This document shows, one piece after another, positions 1 through 46,509 of a stretch of DNA of 64,000 nucleotides. A program made the translations under genes and the position numbers. Each line of letters starts with the position of its first letter. The first letter of the stretch is position 1. This DNA is from Prochilodus magdalenae (taxonomy: Eukaryota > Chordata > Actinopteri > Characiformes > Prochilodontidae): the NCBI GenBank assembly GCA_024036415.1, contig JAMWET010001896.1, forward strand, positions 99,501-163,500, in the 5' to 3' direction. A model generated the notes under the pieces. The model was given only the letters and a program-made list of their open reading frames with translations. It made no database searches and was not told where the DNA came from.

Positions 1-1146
1 TATATATTTTAATAAATTTTTATATATGCAGTCAGGAAACTGGGTAAAACCTGTAACAGTGTTTACACACTACATCAAATTCTTATTTGAAATACAGGGA
101 GGAAAATGTCCAGTAGAATGCTATTCATCCAAACTACATACTTTAGCTACATATTTTTGCTTTACCGTTAGACAGCCTGAAGCAAAGCTGAGACTCACAA
201 AGTTATTATGCAAGAAATGTGGCTAGAAGTCTGTTCTGTTAGCTTCTGTGAGCTCATAAGCATACTTGTTTTAAAATCTATTCTGCTGATTGGCCGTCGA
301 ATCTACATTTTTATTTATATTTTTTATTTTTATTTTTATTTTTTTTTATATGTACATGTTATAAAAATTAGCATTGTATTGAGTGGTATGGCCAAAAATG
401 TATGTTGAGATATAGACGTTTTATGGGACATTTAAGATGCTTATGTTTTTTGTAAGCTAACAATGGCTCTATTAAAATGAAGCATATTAACTACCAATAA
501 AAACCTGAAATCTAGAAAAAACAAAGCCAAATTCAGCTTAATTGAGTTTCTCGAATCAGTTTTCAGATGTGCTTTCATAAATTTGTGAGAAATGCATTTG
601 ATATACCACCCACTACTATATCAGCACTACTTGATTAGATTGTAATGTGGTCAATAGATTTACCCATTTCCAGGATTTCCCCCTTGTTTTGATTCATACC
701 ACACCCTCTTTCAGTGTGTAATTTTAAAAGGAAGTGTAAATTCAGGAATGAGGATTAACATCATGGTATCGCTATTGGTCATATAATCTTGTGAACTTGA
801 AAAGAAGTGAGGTGGGACATCTGTTGTATAGGAAGCCCAGACAGCATATAGCTAAGGGTGAAGAAAATTAATCTGGCATAAATCACCACAGTTCCAAAAA
901 GCATAAATACTTTAATACGTTATATTTTATTACACTCGTTTTTTTTGTTTTTGTTTTTTTTTAATTGAACAGCCGCTTTCTAATTAATATCTACTGGACA
1001 CAAAGTCTGTTCCTGAAAGTATTAAACAAATCTGAGATGGTCAGATGAGAGAGCTGAGATTTCATGTTAATTAACTGGCAACTAATAGTGTCCGCAAAAT
1101 GTAAGTACATATGTTCATATTATTTTCTCTTTTTTTGTTAAAATAG
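1..1146 (+). other. nfkb1: nfkb1 intron (upstream of first exon in window)
   Basis: AT-rich sequence with no convincing exon on either strand. The missing N-terminal coding exon, about 35-40 codons before the residues DGPCLQ, was not recognised here and probably lies before the window. The stretch ends in a T-rich tract and acceptor AG at 1145-1146. Confidence 0.6.
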
Positions 1147-35580
<34,434 letters not shown>

Positions 35581-38390
35581 CCCTTCGAGCCCTTCACCAC
35601 GCAGACAGCAGCACATGCAGTGGTGCTGCCCTAACTGAAGCCTAACTGTCATCCTTGAACTCTGAAGTTTTAGCCCTGCGACTCCAGGGCTGCCCACACA
35701 TCTTTCATTGCTGATCTTGACAATACTCGTGGTCATCCCTAGTCTATCGATTTAATCCCCGAGACATAGAACCAACCACACGCCTCAGAACTGGCAGAGA
35801 CCGCTGCAGAAGCTCTAGACCCAAAGCCCATTATGGAGATCACGGAGGGCCAGGGCTCATTGGCAAAGGAGTACTCTAGTTTTTTTTCATCTCATATACT
35901 GTATGCACAAAAGTATCAAGACACCCTGAATTCTACTCCACAGGTTATATAATCGTCCTACAAAAGCATTGTCCAGTACGCTTCCTATTGCCCTGTCAGA
36001 AGAAAGGCTGGTGTCTCTAAGCTTTTGGACATATAGTGTATATGCATGCTATGATGTCAGCACGCACTTGGTTGGACATGTCACAGTTGTGTAAGATTTT
36101 TATTTAATTGTATTTTTTATATTCCATGCAGTCATGTTTTTATGGAGTTTGATTTTGTTAAATTAGACGTCAGTGGTGATGCGTCACCGCAGCTATAATG
36201 CCTAGGTTATCTCCTGCCATTCATGAAAGATAAAGTAAGCTATGGTTTGTCTGCGCTGATCTTTGGATCTTGGCAGAATTACTTTTTTTATTAATAGGGG
36301 TGTAATTTTCTTACCCTAGTGATTAAGTTCATCGGGATTCTGCACAACATGACATTTCGGATTTCTTTATTTGGACTGATATCGTTGTTAGGTGGCGTAA
36401 TTAATTTAATAAATACACTGAATGTGCCAACAGAACTATTTACACAGTAGAAGTATAGTAGTAGTGGAATATTATTAATTAATACACAATTAAATTAAAA
36501 AGTAGCCTAAAAAGGACACAAGTATATGAATATAAGCAGTGCTGACTTTTACAAATTGATGCATTCAGGCTGCTTACGGGGAACCAGTGCTGGCCCAGTT
36601 CTTAGAAGTTTCCCTCTCCCTATCCCAATTCCTGGCAATTCCACTGTGGCTGTAAGACCAAAGGCTCATTTGACAGTTTCAAGCAGTGCAGTCATCACTA
36701 CCAACATACTTCCATCTGTCATTTACTTTCTCATGGATGTCATGGATTTCTCAAGATCCATAGGCTACAATGCCCCCAATGATTACCTGTGGTACTGTAC
36801 CATCTCCCCTGTATCCGTAACGATACAGGCACAATAAACACGGGGTAAGGACAGAAGGACCATAAAGGAGCATAACTGACCATTTACCATGCCAAGGTCC
36901 ACCAAGTCCCACCACTCTTGGATACTGATGCCAAGTCAGCGCTCTGCTTAACACTGTCCCTTGTACTTGGTGTTAGACATTTTACTAAGAGTACCTGAAT
37001 AAAGCTTCGAGCCTATAGCATTGATAATGAGCTGAGAGGTCAGTCTTCCAAATACATTAAACCAAAACCATTTTAGCTTCAGGGGTAGAATAAAAACAGC
37101 ACAACCCCCAGATGATCAAGACCTGAATCAAATGTTCCTCAATAACTTTTCTCCATTTCTTAGTAATTCTGACTAATCTACCACAAATTTGCTCAGTGAG
37201 TTTTTCTGTCACTTGATAGAGAAGCCAGCTCTTGGAGATGATTGTGATTGGCTAAGCACCGTCATACTAGCCAACATGGGTATCTGCTAGCTGGTGTAAG
37301 AGAATTGGCATTCTCTTGGAATTAGTGTTCTCCTCCAAGTGTGTTGAGCTGTCCAGTAATGTTGCATAACCAGCGGTGATAAGATAACCCCGTACTAGCC
37401 TTCACCAATAAGAGTGGTTCTAGCTAGTGACCATCTCGATTGAGATAGTGATGATCTTGATTACTCTCTGCAGTCCTCAGAAGCTTTTTTACACCCCTAT
37501 TAATAATCCCTGTCTCGGATAAGAGCGTGCCCTGGTCTGGCTCGTTCTGACGCAGAAGGTTTACAGTCAGGCCGATAACTTATCTTTCTTTTTGTTGCAT
37601 GGATGAGTGGTAAAGCCTGCATCGTTTGGAGTTTAAATATTCAGGTTTTAAACATTTTTACCTTTTTTTATTTTTAAGTGAATCCTGTCTCAGGAATGCT
37701 GCACTCCCAGAATGCATTTTTGGACGAGAAATGCCTTCATATTGTTTTGAGTTACCAAAGCTTTGCATCCGAAACCAAATTACTCCTGAATCTCAAAGTG
37801 TGAAAAAGATTCCTTGGAATTTTTTTTTTTAGTGTGTTCTTTGAGCCTCTGGACCAATAGGCTTATTATTAGTAATATTAATAATAATAATTATTATTAT
37901 TTTTATTTTTAAAGTATTTTGGTGAAAAAAGAAGCTTTTTATGAATAAGAGTACATGGAGCTAGCTTCACTGCGGTAGTGTGCATCTCTGTACTTGCCTT
38001 CTCTGAGCTTTTCTCTTCCTCGCTCTTGCATTGCACGGATGTTTATGGGTAGGGTGCTGATTTTTGTTCTCTCTGTTAGTGGTGCTAACGATGGCCGGAA
38101 TTGTGGCAGTGATGACAACGACGACATCAGTACTGATGAAAATGGCAGACATTTTTCTTTTGTGGATGCTTGTTGAGAGAATCTGCTTACACACCAGAGT
38201 GTATTTTTATAAGCTGTGAGAGAGAATGAACTTCTCCGCCTCTGTGGTTTTTATTTGTTTGTTCGTTTGTTTTTGCTTTTTATTAAAAAATAGGCGAAAG
38301 AAACTCAAAGGTTTTGTACAAAAACAGCAGTCTGGAATCATAGTTATGTTTGCATTGGGGTTATATTTACATAATGGGCTAAATTTCATT

Positions 38391-38675
38391 ATCAGCCCGA
38401 TGGAGATACCTGGTATCTTTAGTTGCGATGGTGTACGATATCTTGAAACCCCTTTATGTGACGGGTTAGGACTGGCCTCTGTTATTTGAACTTGTAAACC
38501 AGAAAACATCTAGACAACATCTGTGATCGGTCAGGATGCTCACATCAAAGCACTGAGCATTGTGATTGGTTAAGGGGCTCACTTGTATATTGTAGCCAGA
38601 CTTACGGAACTAGCCTCACCTCTTATTTCGGAAAAGTAATAGGTTTCATATACGATCCCAGTCATCATAGAGCAA
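38391..38675. repeat. direct repeat copy A (~270 bp)
   Basis: Shares with 39655-39917 the ordered blocks atggagatacctggtat, gaaacccctttatgtg, ggactggcctctgttatttg, cttgtaaaccagaaaacat, catctgtgat and ggtttcatatacgat+ccagtcatcatag. The copies differ by scattered substitutions and short indels. Confidence 0.8.
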
Positions 38676-39654
38676 TCTGGAAACATAATATTTTATATAT
38701 ATATATATACACAAAATGTGCAAAATTCCATTGCTACATCATATTGCAGTTATGGATGACCTGATTCCACTGCCTCCTGATACCGATACCAATATTAAAT
38801 AGTGAATAGCGATAGTGATACAGGCCCTTCTCCTAATTTGGTATTATGATGCGAATCTTAAAGTGCAAATTGTGACATGCCATTCTTTTGCCAACTGAGT
38901 TTTAAAGTGAGCCGTTTTTAACTGAAGCACTTAAAGGAATAGTCTTGTGAAGCAAACTAACACATGTGCCGCTCAACGTACACAACTCTGACAATGTTTG
39001 GCATCCAGTTGCTGCCTCTAGTAGTGTTAACCAGGAGCTACGAGGCCAACATTGGCAACGAGCAACAGAAAAACCTTTACCCTTTCCACAGATGTGGATG
39101 TTAAGCCAAGAGACGCTGTCCAAAATGGCTTTTTCAGTTTGGCTGTGTAGTCACGCTACAAGGCTAACAAACCGCAGAAGTCAGTAGTCACCCAAAACCT
39201 TCCTTAAACCGCATCTAGGTTGTTATTGAGATTGCACAGACCTGTCGAAGCTATTTAGGACACCGTATGAACTTAGTGGTTATGAATTTTACAGAATTTG
39301 AATGTAATTAGTGACCTCCATATACCTGTGCGACACTTGGGTAGTTGCTTTTAGCTATACAGCAATTACATGAAGCTTTTGTCCAGCTTTTATAGTACAC
39401 ATACCAGTCGCGCTGGATCCTAAGCCACCTTAACGAAGACCTCAATGTGGTGTAAGAGAAGCTTAGTGATGTATTTAAAGATTTGGGTGACTATTGACTT
39501 CTGGTGAGCCTTATAGCTTAACTACATTCCTAAACTGAAGACGCAAAACCTGGACGCCACGTCTTGGCAGAACGACTACATGGTGGAAAGGTTGTGTTAG
39601 AACTTGTCCACCAAACTATTCCTTTACAATTGAAATGGGATATTCTTCTAGTAT

Positions 39655-39917
39655 CATCGCCATGGAGATACCTGGTATGGGATCAGTGCCATCTATGGTT
39701 GCAGTGATGATGCATGATATGTCGAAACCCCTTTATGTGTCATGGTTTAGGACTGGCCTCTGTTATTTGAGCTTGTAAACCAGAAAACATGCAGACGACA
39801 TCTGTGATTGGTCAAGATGCTCATATCAAAGAGCTGAGCGTTGTGATTGGTTAGAGGCTTGTTTTCATATACATAGGGAATAGGTTTCATATACGATGCC
39901 AGTCATCATAGCACAGT
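39655..39917. repeat. direct repeat copy B (~265 bp)
   Basis: Same orientation as copy A, about 1.26 kb downstream. Either a local duplication or two insertions of one dispersed element. No ORF. Confidence 0.8.
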
Positions 39918-40374
39918 GAGCCGCACCTGCCTTATTAGCGTATCTAGATCTCCTCTGGTCTACAGTGACATGTCCAGGTGATCTTGTTGACAGGTAGAGG
40001 TGGTGTTCGGAATGGTGCGTGCTCGTTATTTCATGACTCTAGATGAGAGTCGTGGATGTTGAGGGTTACGTCTAATGAATTACAGCCATAGGTGTTCTTT
40101 CTGTGGGGGTTTGGTTCTAAGAGTGATCCTGAATGCCACAGAAAGCCCTGAGGAGTTCTGCTGATTTTTTAAATCATGACACTGAAAAGGTGATGGGAAT
40201 CAGATGTCAGGACGTTTTTGTCATGAGGTGGATATCAATGTGCTGCCTGTACTTGAGACATTGTTCTATGATAGTGTTAAAGGTTTTGGCTTGGGGCGAT
40301 GTCCAGCACAGTTTGGTAGTTCCTCTACTCAAACACACCCACTAAACCCAACGATATATCGATCAAGAGTTCAA

Positions 40375-40447
40375 TCATGGGGTGAGGTAAATCACCAAAC
40401 TGCTGGATACCAGCCCTCCAGGGCCAGAGCTGTGCACCCCTGGTGTA
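40375..40447. mobile_element. hAT-type MITE end
   Basis: The segment ends ctccagggccagagctgtgc+acccctggt. Reversed, it begins with the caggggtgcaca... type of terminus found on hAT elements. Only one end is visible. Confidence 0.45.
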
Positions 40448-40450
40448 GAG

Positions 40451-40645
40451 CAGTGTTTCTCAACCCTGGTCCTGGAGGCACCCTGCCCTGCGTATTTAAG
40501 GTCTGCTCCCAACACATCTGATTCACCTTATCAGCTCATTAACAAGCCCTTTAGAGTTGCGGGGTTAGGGAGGAGTGTTACAGCAGGCAATCCACTAAAA
40601 TGTGCCAGGCAGGGTGCCTCCAGGACCAGGGTTGAGAAGCACTGG
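40451..40645. mobile_element. hAT-type MITE with 8-bp target duplication
   Basis: Left end cagtgtttctcaaccctggt...cctggaggcaccctgcc. Right end ggcagggtgcctccaggacc...agggttgagaagcactg. The arms are about 40-bp inverted repeats with the CAGTG...CACTG form of hAT elements. Flanks gtgtagag and gtgtagtg match at 7 of 8 bases, the expected duplication size. Confidence 0.8.
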
Positions 40646-40844
40646 TGTAGTGGTATATGAAGGGTGTGGCACGTTTTAGTGCATCTCCTGCTGTATCTCA
40701 GCCACTGCAACTCCAAAGGGCTTGTTAATGAGCTGATAAGGGAACCAATCAGGTGTGTTGGAAGCAGGGAACGCCCGAGAATATGCAGGAGCAGGGTTAA
40801 GAATCACTGTCACTCATAAGGAAATGATTTTAACCATGATCTTC

Positions 40845-41010
40845 ATCTGTGCTTCTCAACCCTGGTCCTGGAAGCCCAGTCCCCCCATACTTTATAGCGG
40901 TTTCCATGCTGAATCGTCTCTCCCTGATTCAACTAATCAGCTCTTTAACAGCCCATTGTTGACAGATTGGCATTAAACCAGGACCAGGGTTAAGAAACAC
41001 GGATCTCCCT
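40845..41010. mobile_element. second hAT-type MITE
   Basis: Left tgtgcttctcaaccctggtc...ctgg. Right ccaggaccagggttaagaaa...cacgg. The family is the same as 40451-40645 at its ends but the interior differs. A partial right end of the same family sits at 40780-40810 (gcagggttaagaatcactg). Confidence 0.7.
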
Positions 41011-41944
41011 TACATTCAGAACCACAGAAGACATGTAGAGGTTCACTGGATAGTGAATAAAATGACCCCACCGCGACCCCCGGTTCCCATCACCATGGCT
41101 GTTGAGAGCGTAAAGAGCCTGCCCGCTTCTCGATGGTGCACCATGTCGTACATCATAAGTACTTGGTCTTGACAGAGTTTGAAAAGCTGATGGAGTCCTT
41201 CTTTAAAGTCAAGCGTAAACAGTGTTCTCTTTTTCTGGCGTTGTTTCACCGCAGCCCTCTATCGTTTCTAACTTCTCTTTTTTTTAATGAAACCTGCTAA
41301 GCCACCTCCATGTGGAAGTGAGCCGGCCATCGCTACTCAGGACCACTGGATGAATGTATGGAACCCTATTGATAACCTGACACTCCCACTATTGTTTATT
41401 TACTGGTCTGTTTTGAGTGATGCCCCGCCCCTTCTACAGTCTCTAATCTCATTCCTTCGTCCTCTTGGACTTGAACTGTGAGTGAACTCCAGCTATGGCA
41501 CTTGGCCTATCCGACATATCAGTCTGCTCTCAGCCGCAGTGTTATACTGACTCGAACGGTAATACGAAAATGCTTTCAACCATTGCATTGATTTTGTTGT
41601 TGTTGTTTTTGTTGTTTTTTATATAATATATATAAATGCAGCGTAGATGGTGTTGACGGAAGCAACAAACCCCACTGAGAAACCTACACCAGAGGTTGGA
41701 TCGGCACTGTGTTTTTGGTCGATATTTATGCTTGCGCCCTGTAAAAGAGTGCAAAGAGAAGAAAAGGAATTGATGCTTTGTAATGGGTTTTATTGTCATA
41801 CTTTTATAATAAAATCGTTGATTGAACCGGCTTGTTGTTTGCGTTGTTAGTGTGCTCACTGTTTCAGGCCTACAATTCATTTTTCATTGTATATGAATGA
41901 AAGGTCACATATACGTTTACACATTTTTCAAAATCTCTGCATAG

Positions 41945-42190
41945 GGTGCGGCTAGGATCCTGCCAGTCTGATCACCTGGTCAGTAGCACTGGAGCACCAC
42001 AGTGAACTGTGCTCTCCCCTTTTCTCTTCACCCTGAACACCACAGACTTCCAGTACAGGTCGGACCTCTGCCACCTTCGGTAATTTTCTGACGACTCTGT
42101 GGTGGACGGGTGCATCAGGGATGGGCAGGATGGAGAATACAGAGACTTTGTGAACAGTGCTGTGGAGTGGAGTACAAGGAACGTAGGTTC
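41945..42190 (+). pseudogene. LINE reverse-transcriptase fragment
   Basis: One frame reads GAPQ, a stop, TVLSPFLFTLNTTDFQY, then a stop just before FSDDSVVDGCIRDGQ. GxPQGxVLSPxLF and the F-S-D-D box (the [FY]xDD catalytic motif) identify a non-LTR retrotransposon reverse transcriptase. Two in-frame stops and loss of both flanks show that it is dead. Confidence 0.82.
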
Positions 42191-42544
42191 ACTGCTGGTT
42201 TTCTATAGTAAATAAAATGGCTATATTTGTGTCAGTGATGCCATGACTCCTGGTTCCTACCACATAAGACTTTCTACATTTCTGTACTGTTAGCTCTTTC
42301 ACATCACAACATCCTGGATGACTTTGTTGCATCTTGATTTATGAACATACTGTACATCAGACGGAATTCCTCCTAGGCCTTGTAATTATACATTCTGCCA
42401 CTAGGGGGCAGTGGAAGTGCATGCTGTCACTGATAAGCAACGCTGGTCTGTTTTGATTGGATTTTTGATGTCTGATTGGATTACATCCTGCAAGCTCCAC
42501 AAGACTCAATCACATGAGCAGAATTCAGAATTGAATCTGGTCCA

Positions 42545-42688
<144 letters not shown>

Positions 42689-42749
42689 CCACACTTTAAA
42701 CTCTATGTAGAGCCACTAGTCAGGACAGCTACCACTGGCATGCTGTAGG

Positions 42750-43065
42750 CTGGCTGTTGGCTTCTTCTGCTCGCCCACTCACTCACTTACTCCTTCTGGG
42801 TCATGGTTGGAGCCTATCCCAGTGTTCAACAGGTAGAAGGATCCATCCTGGACAGGCTGTCAATCCATCCCGGGACACACACACACACACCTAGGGCGTT
42901 CACCTAACAGCTTGTCTTTGGACTGTGGGAGAAATTGGAGAAACTCCACACAGACAGGGGGAGAACATGCAAACTCTAGGACCCCGGACGCCCCGACCAG
43001 GAATCCAATACAGGGCCTTCTTGTGAGGCAACACTACCCACTGTGTCACTGTGTCACCCCTTTAA
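42750..43065 (-). mobile_element. SINE-like tRNA-derived repeat, minus strand
   Basis: Read on the - strand it begins gggtgacacagtgacacagt..., followed by gggtagtgttgcctcac, then gtttgcatgttctcccc and ttggagcctatcccagtg-type text in reverse order. It is the fish repeat with the GGTGGC(A/G)CAGTGGG head and CATGTTCTCCCC body. The B box is decayed (ctgtattggattcc). Confidence 0.7.
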
Positions 43066-43672
43066 GGAGCACTTTGGCCAAACTGTAAAAATCAACCATG
43101 GCTCCATCTGCTGTAACCATGCCTACTGACCACCTACTTTTATAAGAGTGGTCCTAGGAGTGAGATTTTTGAAGACTCCCATCTTCAGATGATCTAACCT
43201 GAAAGTGTTACGTCCCCTTTTTGGAAAAGCCTACAGGCTGTGGGGTGGCTGTCTGCTTTGGTTCATGCACAAGGTAGGCAGACGACCGGCATGACTGCTA
43301 TACGGCTGAATATCACGTCTGTATCGTGGTTTTAGAGTCTAACTCAGCGCATTTCCGTTTCACCATGCAGGGGGGAATTCCCGATGGATTCCATGCCTTG
43401 TTAACGTAACGAATGCTGGTTATTGTAGTGACAGAACACTGAGTGCATGGAGAAAGACACAGAATCGTGAATTCAGTCCCACCAATAAGACAGAGGGATG
43501 CGGTGCTCACTGGTGAATACGTCATGGCTTAAAGTTTGAGCATATTAAATATTATTTTAACCCCCCTGAAGTGAATATACACAGATTACTCCACTATGTA
43601 CTTGATTATCCGTGACATCTTTGGGTCTGAGGATTGCTTTATTAGGCTTGCAGAGTTCTCAAAGCTAATATA

Positions 43673-43979
43673 ACAGGAGCCTTTGGGTGATGTGGGCTGT
43701 GTCCCAATTGTGTACTACACACTAACACTACACAGCATGCATTATGCGCTAGTCTTTGGCAGGCTAGCCCACACAAAATTAGCATACTACATCATTACTT
43801 ACTAACAGGAAGTGGTGAAGCCTACGTCATACCGAGCTCGACGCTGAAGGTATCTTCAGTGGAGGGTTTAATTTCAAAATACTAGCTTGCCAAAGATTAG
43901 TGCATAGTGCATGCACTACGTTAGTGTTAGTGTGTAGTACACAATTGGGACACAGCCCACATCACCCAAAGACTCCTGT
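43673..43979. mobile_element. MITE with ~100-bp terminal inverted repeats
   Basis: Left acaggagcctttgggtgatg...gggctgtgtcccaattgtgt...actacacactaacactac. The right arm from about 43890 to 43979 is its reverse complement with few mismatches. The interior, about 100 bp, has no frame. No clear target duplication was found, so the superfamily is unassigned. Confidence 0.85.
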
Positions 43980-44534
43980 CGCATCACCGCCCGCCATTTT
44001 TCCCAACATTCCAGACGTGAGAATCTCCTCCTTTCCATTCCCTGTTGCACTGTGGGACAATAGTGCCCATCAGTACCGTACTCAGAAATCTGGGGCTCAG
44101 TGTGCATTGTGGGTAATACTTTCTGTATAGGGAAGAAACTTACATATGGCAATATGCAATATGACACGACGCTAAAGGTGGAAAGCAGAGGGTCTGAATG
44201 CACTTGAAGACAAGGGAAGAAAACCATGGTTCTGACACCTCTGACTTTAGCACTGATGGTGTAAATCTAGGAGTGGTGAACAGCCTTTGCTACTTGGGTC
44301 AATTACACTCATCGCGAAAATGATAGTTGCACAAATAGCTGCACCCAGGAGGAATCAACTGACGGGAATGAAACTTGGTGGGTAGGTATAACACTGGGAG
44401 ACATGTTTCTCGCTCGGCCGTGCATGTGACATAAACAGGACCGGCCTTATCACTGTACCTGACTGACCCAACAAGCACAACTGTGGACATTTAGCGAGCA
44501 GTGGTGTCCTCCTTGAGTCATTCTGTTAGTGCAG

Positions 44535-44963
44535 CACCATTGGCAGGCGGCTGCACCACGCAGGACTACATGCACACAGACCGTTACATCGACTGCCCTT
44601 AACACCACGTCACCGTCACCAAAGACTGCAGTGGTGTCGTACCAGACTGTCATGGAGTGACTCAGAATGGCAGCAGGTCATCTTCAGTGACGAGTCCCGC
44701 TTTAGTCTTGGTGGAGACGCCCAACGAATCCGTGTGTGGAGGCACCGTGGTCAGCACCAAGATGAACGGTTTGTTGTCACACGTCCAGAAGGCCTGGTGT
44801 CACTCCACCTCCACCCCTACCGCACCATCTGCAGGAACTGTGTGAGGATGTTTAAGCTGCATGGGATGGATTATCACAGGACACCATTAGGAACCTCTAC
44901 AGCTCCATACCGAGACGTCTGGCATGTTGGGTTAGCAAACACGGTGGCCCGACGCCATACTGA
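44535..44963 (+). pseudogene. internally deleted Tc1-like transposase
   Basis: One frame runs through RRLHHAGLHAHRPLHRLPL, RLQWCRTRLSW and EWQQVIFSDESRFSLGGDAQ (the first catalytic Asp lies in the FSDESRF block), then RIRVWRHRGQ and RFVVTRPEG. A different frame then resumes QDTIRNLYSSIPRRLACWVS and KHGGPTPY with a stop at 44961-44963, the usual Tc1 C-terminus. The stretch between, which should carry the second Asp and the third acidic residue, is missing. An intact enzyme has about 340 residues. Confidence 0.88.
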
Positions 44964-45859
44964 GAGACAGACTTCTGTATGTGTAGCTCAATAAATATTG
45001 ATCATATCAGTCTAAACTTATCATCAGTTATTGTAACTAGGAACCTTTATCTTCCTGATTAGGACTAATGACTCCAGCAAGACCATCTTGAGATGAAATG
45101 ATGTGTCTCTACAAGAAAAGATCTGAATTGTCAGCACAGTGCTAATAGCTAATGTAGCAGAATCTGCAAGCAGTGTTCTCCATTAGCTGCAACATGCAGT
45201 GGCTGGCCTCATATGTCTCGGAGCAAGCATATGCTTGCCCTCACACTCCCAGCCTGCCAGCATCAAATGATTAGGGAAGACCTAGCTAGTGGGGGAATGG
45301 ACAAAAAGGACAAGACTAACTATCCAGAGCAAGAAAGTAGGGACAAGAAAAATATTGCCCCCTTTAAACTAGGTACTGGGAAACATTTTAGAGCATGCAT
45401 GCATGTTCTACCACCATGTAGGGTTTGGCTCCGACCCTAATCTGACACACCCAATCCAGGCAATCAAGGCCTACATATCGGAATATCATAGGCAGATGTG
45501 TTGGATCTCCAAACCAAAATTACCAAATTAAAGCTCTTATTTTCAACATATAACGAGGAACTCCTTCATGGGAGAAGTCAAAGATGCTTGGAACAGCTGG
45601 AGGTCAATAAGGAAAAGAGCCGCCATCAACAGGACGGAGGAATTATCAGGGGAATCATGGTCAAGCCATTAAAGGGGAACTCCACCGGTTTTTGGTTAAG
45701 ATGTAAACAAAGCCATTCAGAGTGACTTAAGGTGAAATGCTCCATCCTAGAGAACGCTGCTAAATCAGAATAGTTCACAGTGGTGGTGAATGGAACCAGA
45801 TGTGTAAAGAGTTCAATGACTCTGAAAATTTCTCTCTCAGAACTTTATTACATAAAATG

Positions 45860-45861
<2 letters not shown>

Positions 45862-45926
<65 letters not shown>
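45862..45926. repeat. (AT)n microsatellite
   Basis: About 32 uninterrupted AT units ending directly at the TIR of the next MITE. Confidence 0.95.
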
Positions 45927-45928
<2 letters not shown>

Positions 45929-46115
45929 TCGCTGTCCAATGAAAAACATGCATCTCCATTTTTGTTTATATTTATTTATGCCTCATTTGATCACATGAGT
46001 TGCTTTTTACACTGTATATGAATTTCATGATGGATGGACCAACAAAAATGGCCCGAAACTGCTTGGAAAGACGTCTGGTTCCATTGACTTCCATTCAAAT
46101 TAAAGGAATTCAGCG
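45924..46115. mobile_element. MITE copy 3, tcgtcgctgtcc family (truncated)
   Basis: Starts tatcgtcgctgtccaatgaa...acatgcatctccattttt, and continues through ggaaagacgtctggttccat+tgacttccattcaaa, the reverse complement of copy 2's interior. The far end is missing. Confidence 0.75.
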
Positions 46116-46509
46116 CGAAATAGTCCCCAAAGCAAATTTGTTTTTTCAGATGTGTTCCTGATTGACCATCATCATTATAGAAAACCTCATAAGGCATATG
46201 TGGGTTGACTGGTGGGTCTGGATAGTAAATGAAATGACCATATGTGTGTGTTGTAGATATTGCAACCCCCTCCCCGCCTGTTCCATCACCACCACTGTAA
46301 AAAATCTACGCCTCTAGAGTAAACCACCTCACCTGCCTGAATTAAGGAAATCTATTATTCCGAATATTTAACAAATTTCCTGGAATTCCTCTATAAAGCA
46401 ACCCAAAGACTCACTTACTACTATAACCACAACTACTACTAATAATGATATACAGATATATGGAAGTCCATTTCTGCCAGTTGGAGAAAAAATGATACCA
46501 TATTGGAAT

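Larger units (their letters stand above)
35581..41830 (+). other. nfkb1: nfkb1 3' UTR and downstream flank (end uncertain)
   Basis: No coding exon follows the stop. AATAAA hexamers occur at 36833-36838, 36998-37003 and 41808-41813. The last is followed by a GT-rich stretch (ttgttgtttgcgttgttagt), the best polyadenylation context. If used by nfkb1 the 3' UTR would be about 6.2 kb and would carry several MITEs. A nearer site may be used instead. Confidence 0.45.
45671..46300. mobile_element. inverted-repeat element with nested insertions
   Basis: Left aaaggggaactccaccggtt...gttcacagtggtggtgaatggaac. Right gttgactggtgggtctggat...cctgttccatcaccaccactgta, which is complementary to the left arm. 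Arms of the same family occur alone at about 16996 and 20007. The interior contains an (AT)n run and the tcgtcgctgtcc MITE. Confidence 0.6.

Noticed and set aside
26..1140. Missing N-terminal nfkb1 exon
   Set aside because: No frame here gives the family's N-terminal residues with a donor of the right phase (ending in G before AT).
41287..41481. 64-codon ORF upstream of the 41808 poly(A) signal
   Set aside because: No recognisable domain, no splice link and ordinary chance length; more simply part of a 3' UTR or flank.
44734..44994. Independent 86-codon gene
   Set aside because: Its frame is a shifted reading of the Tc1-like transposase relic; the true blocks lie in neighbouring frames.
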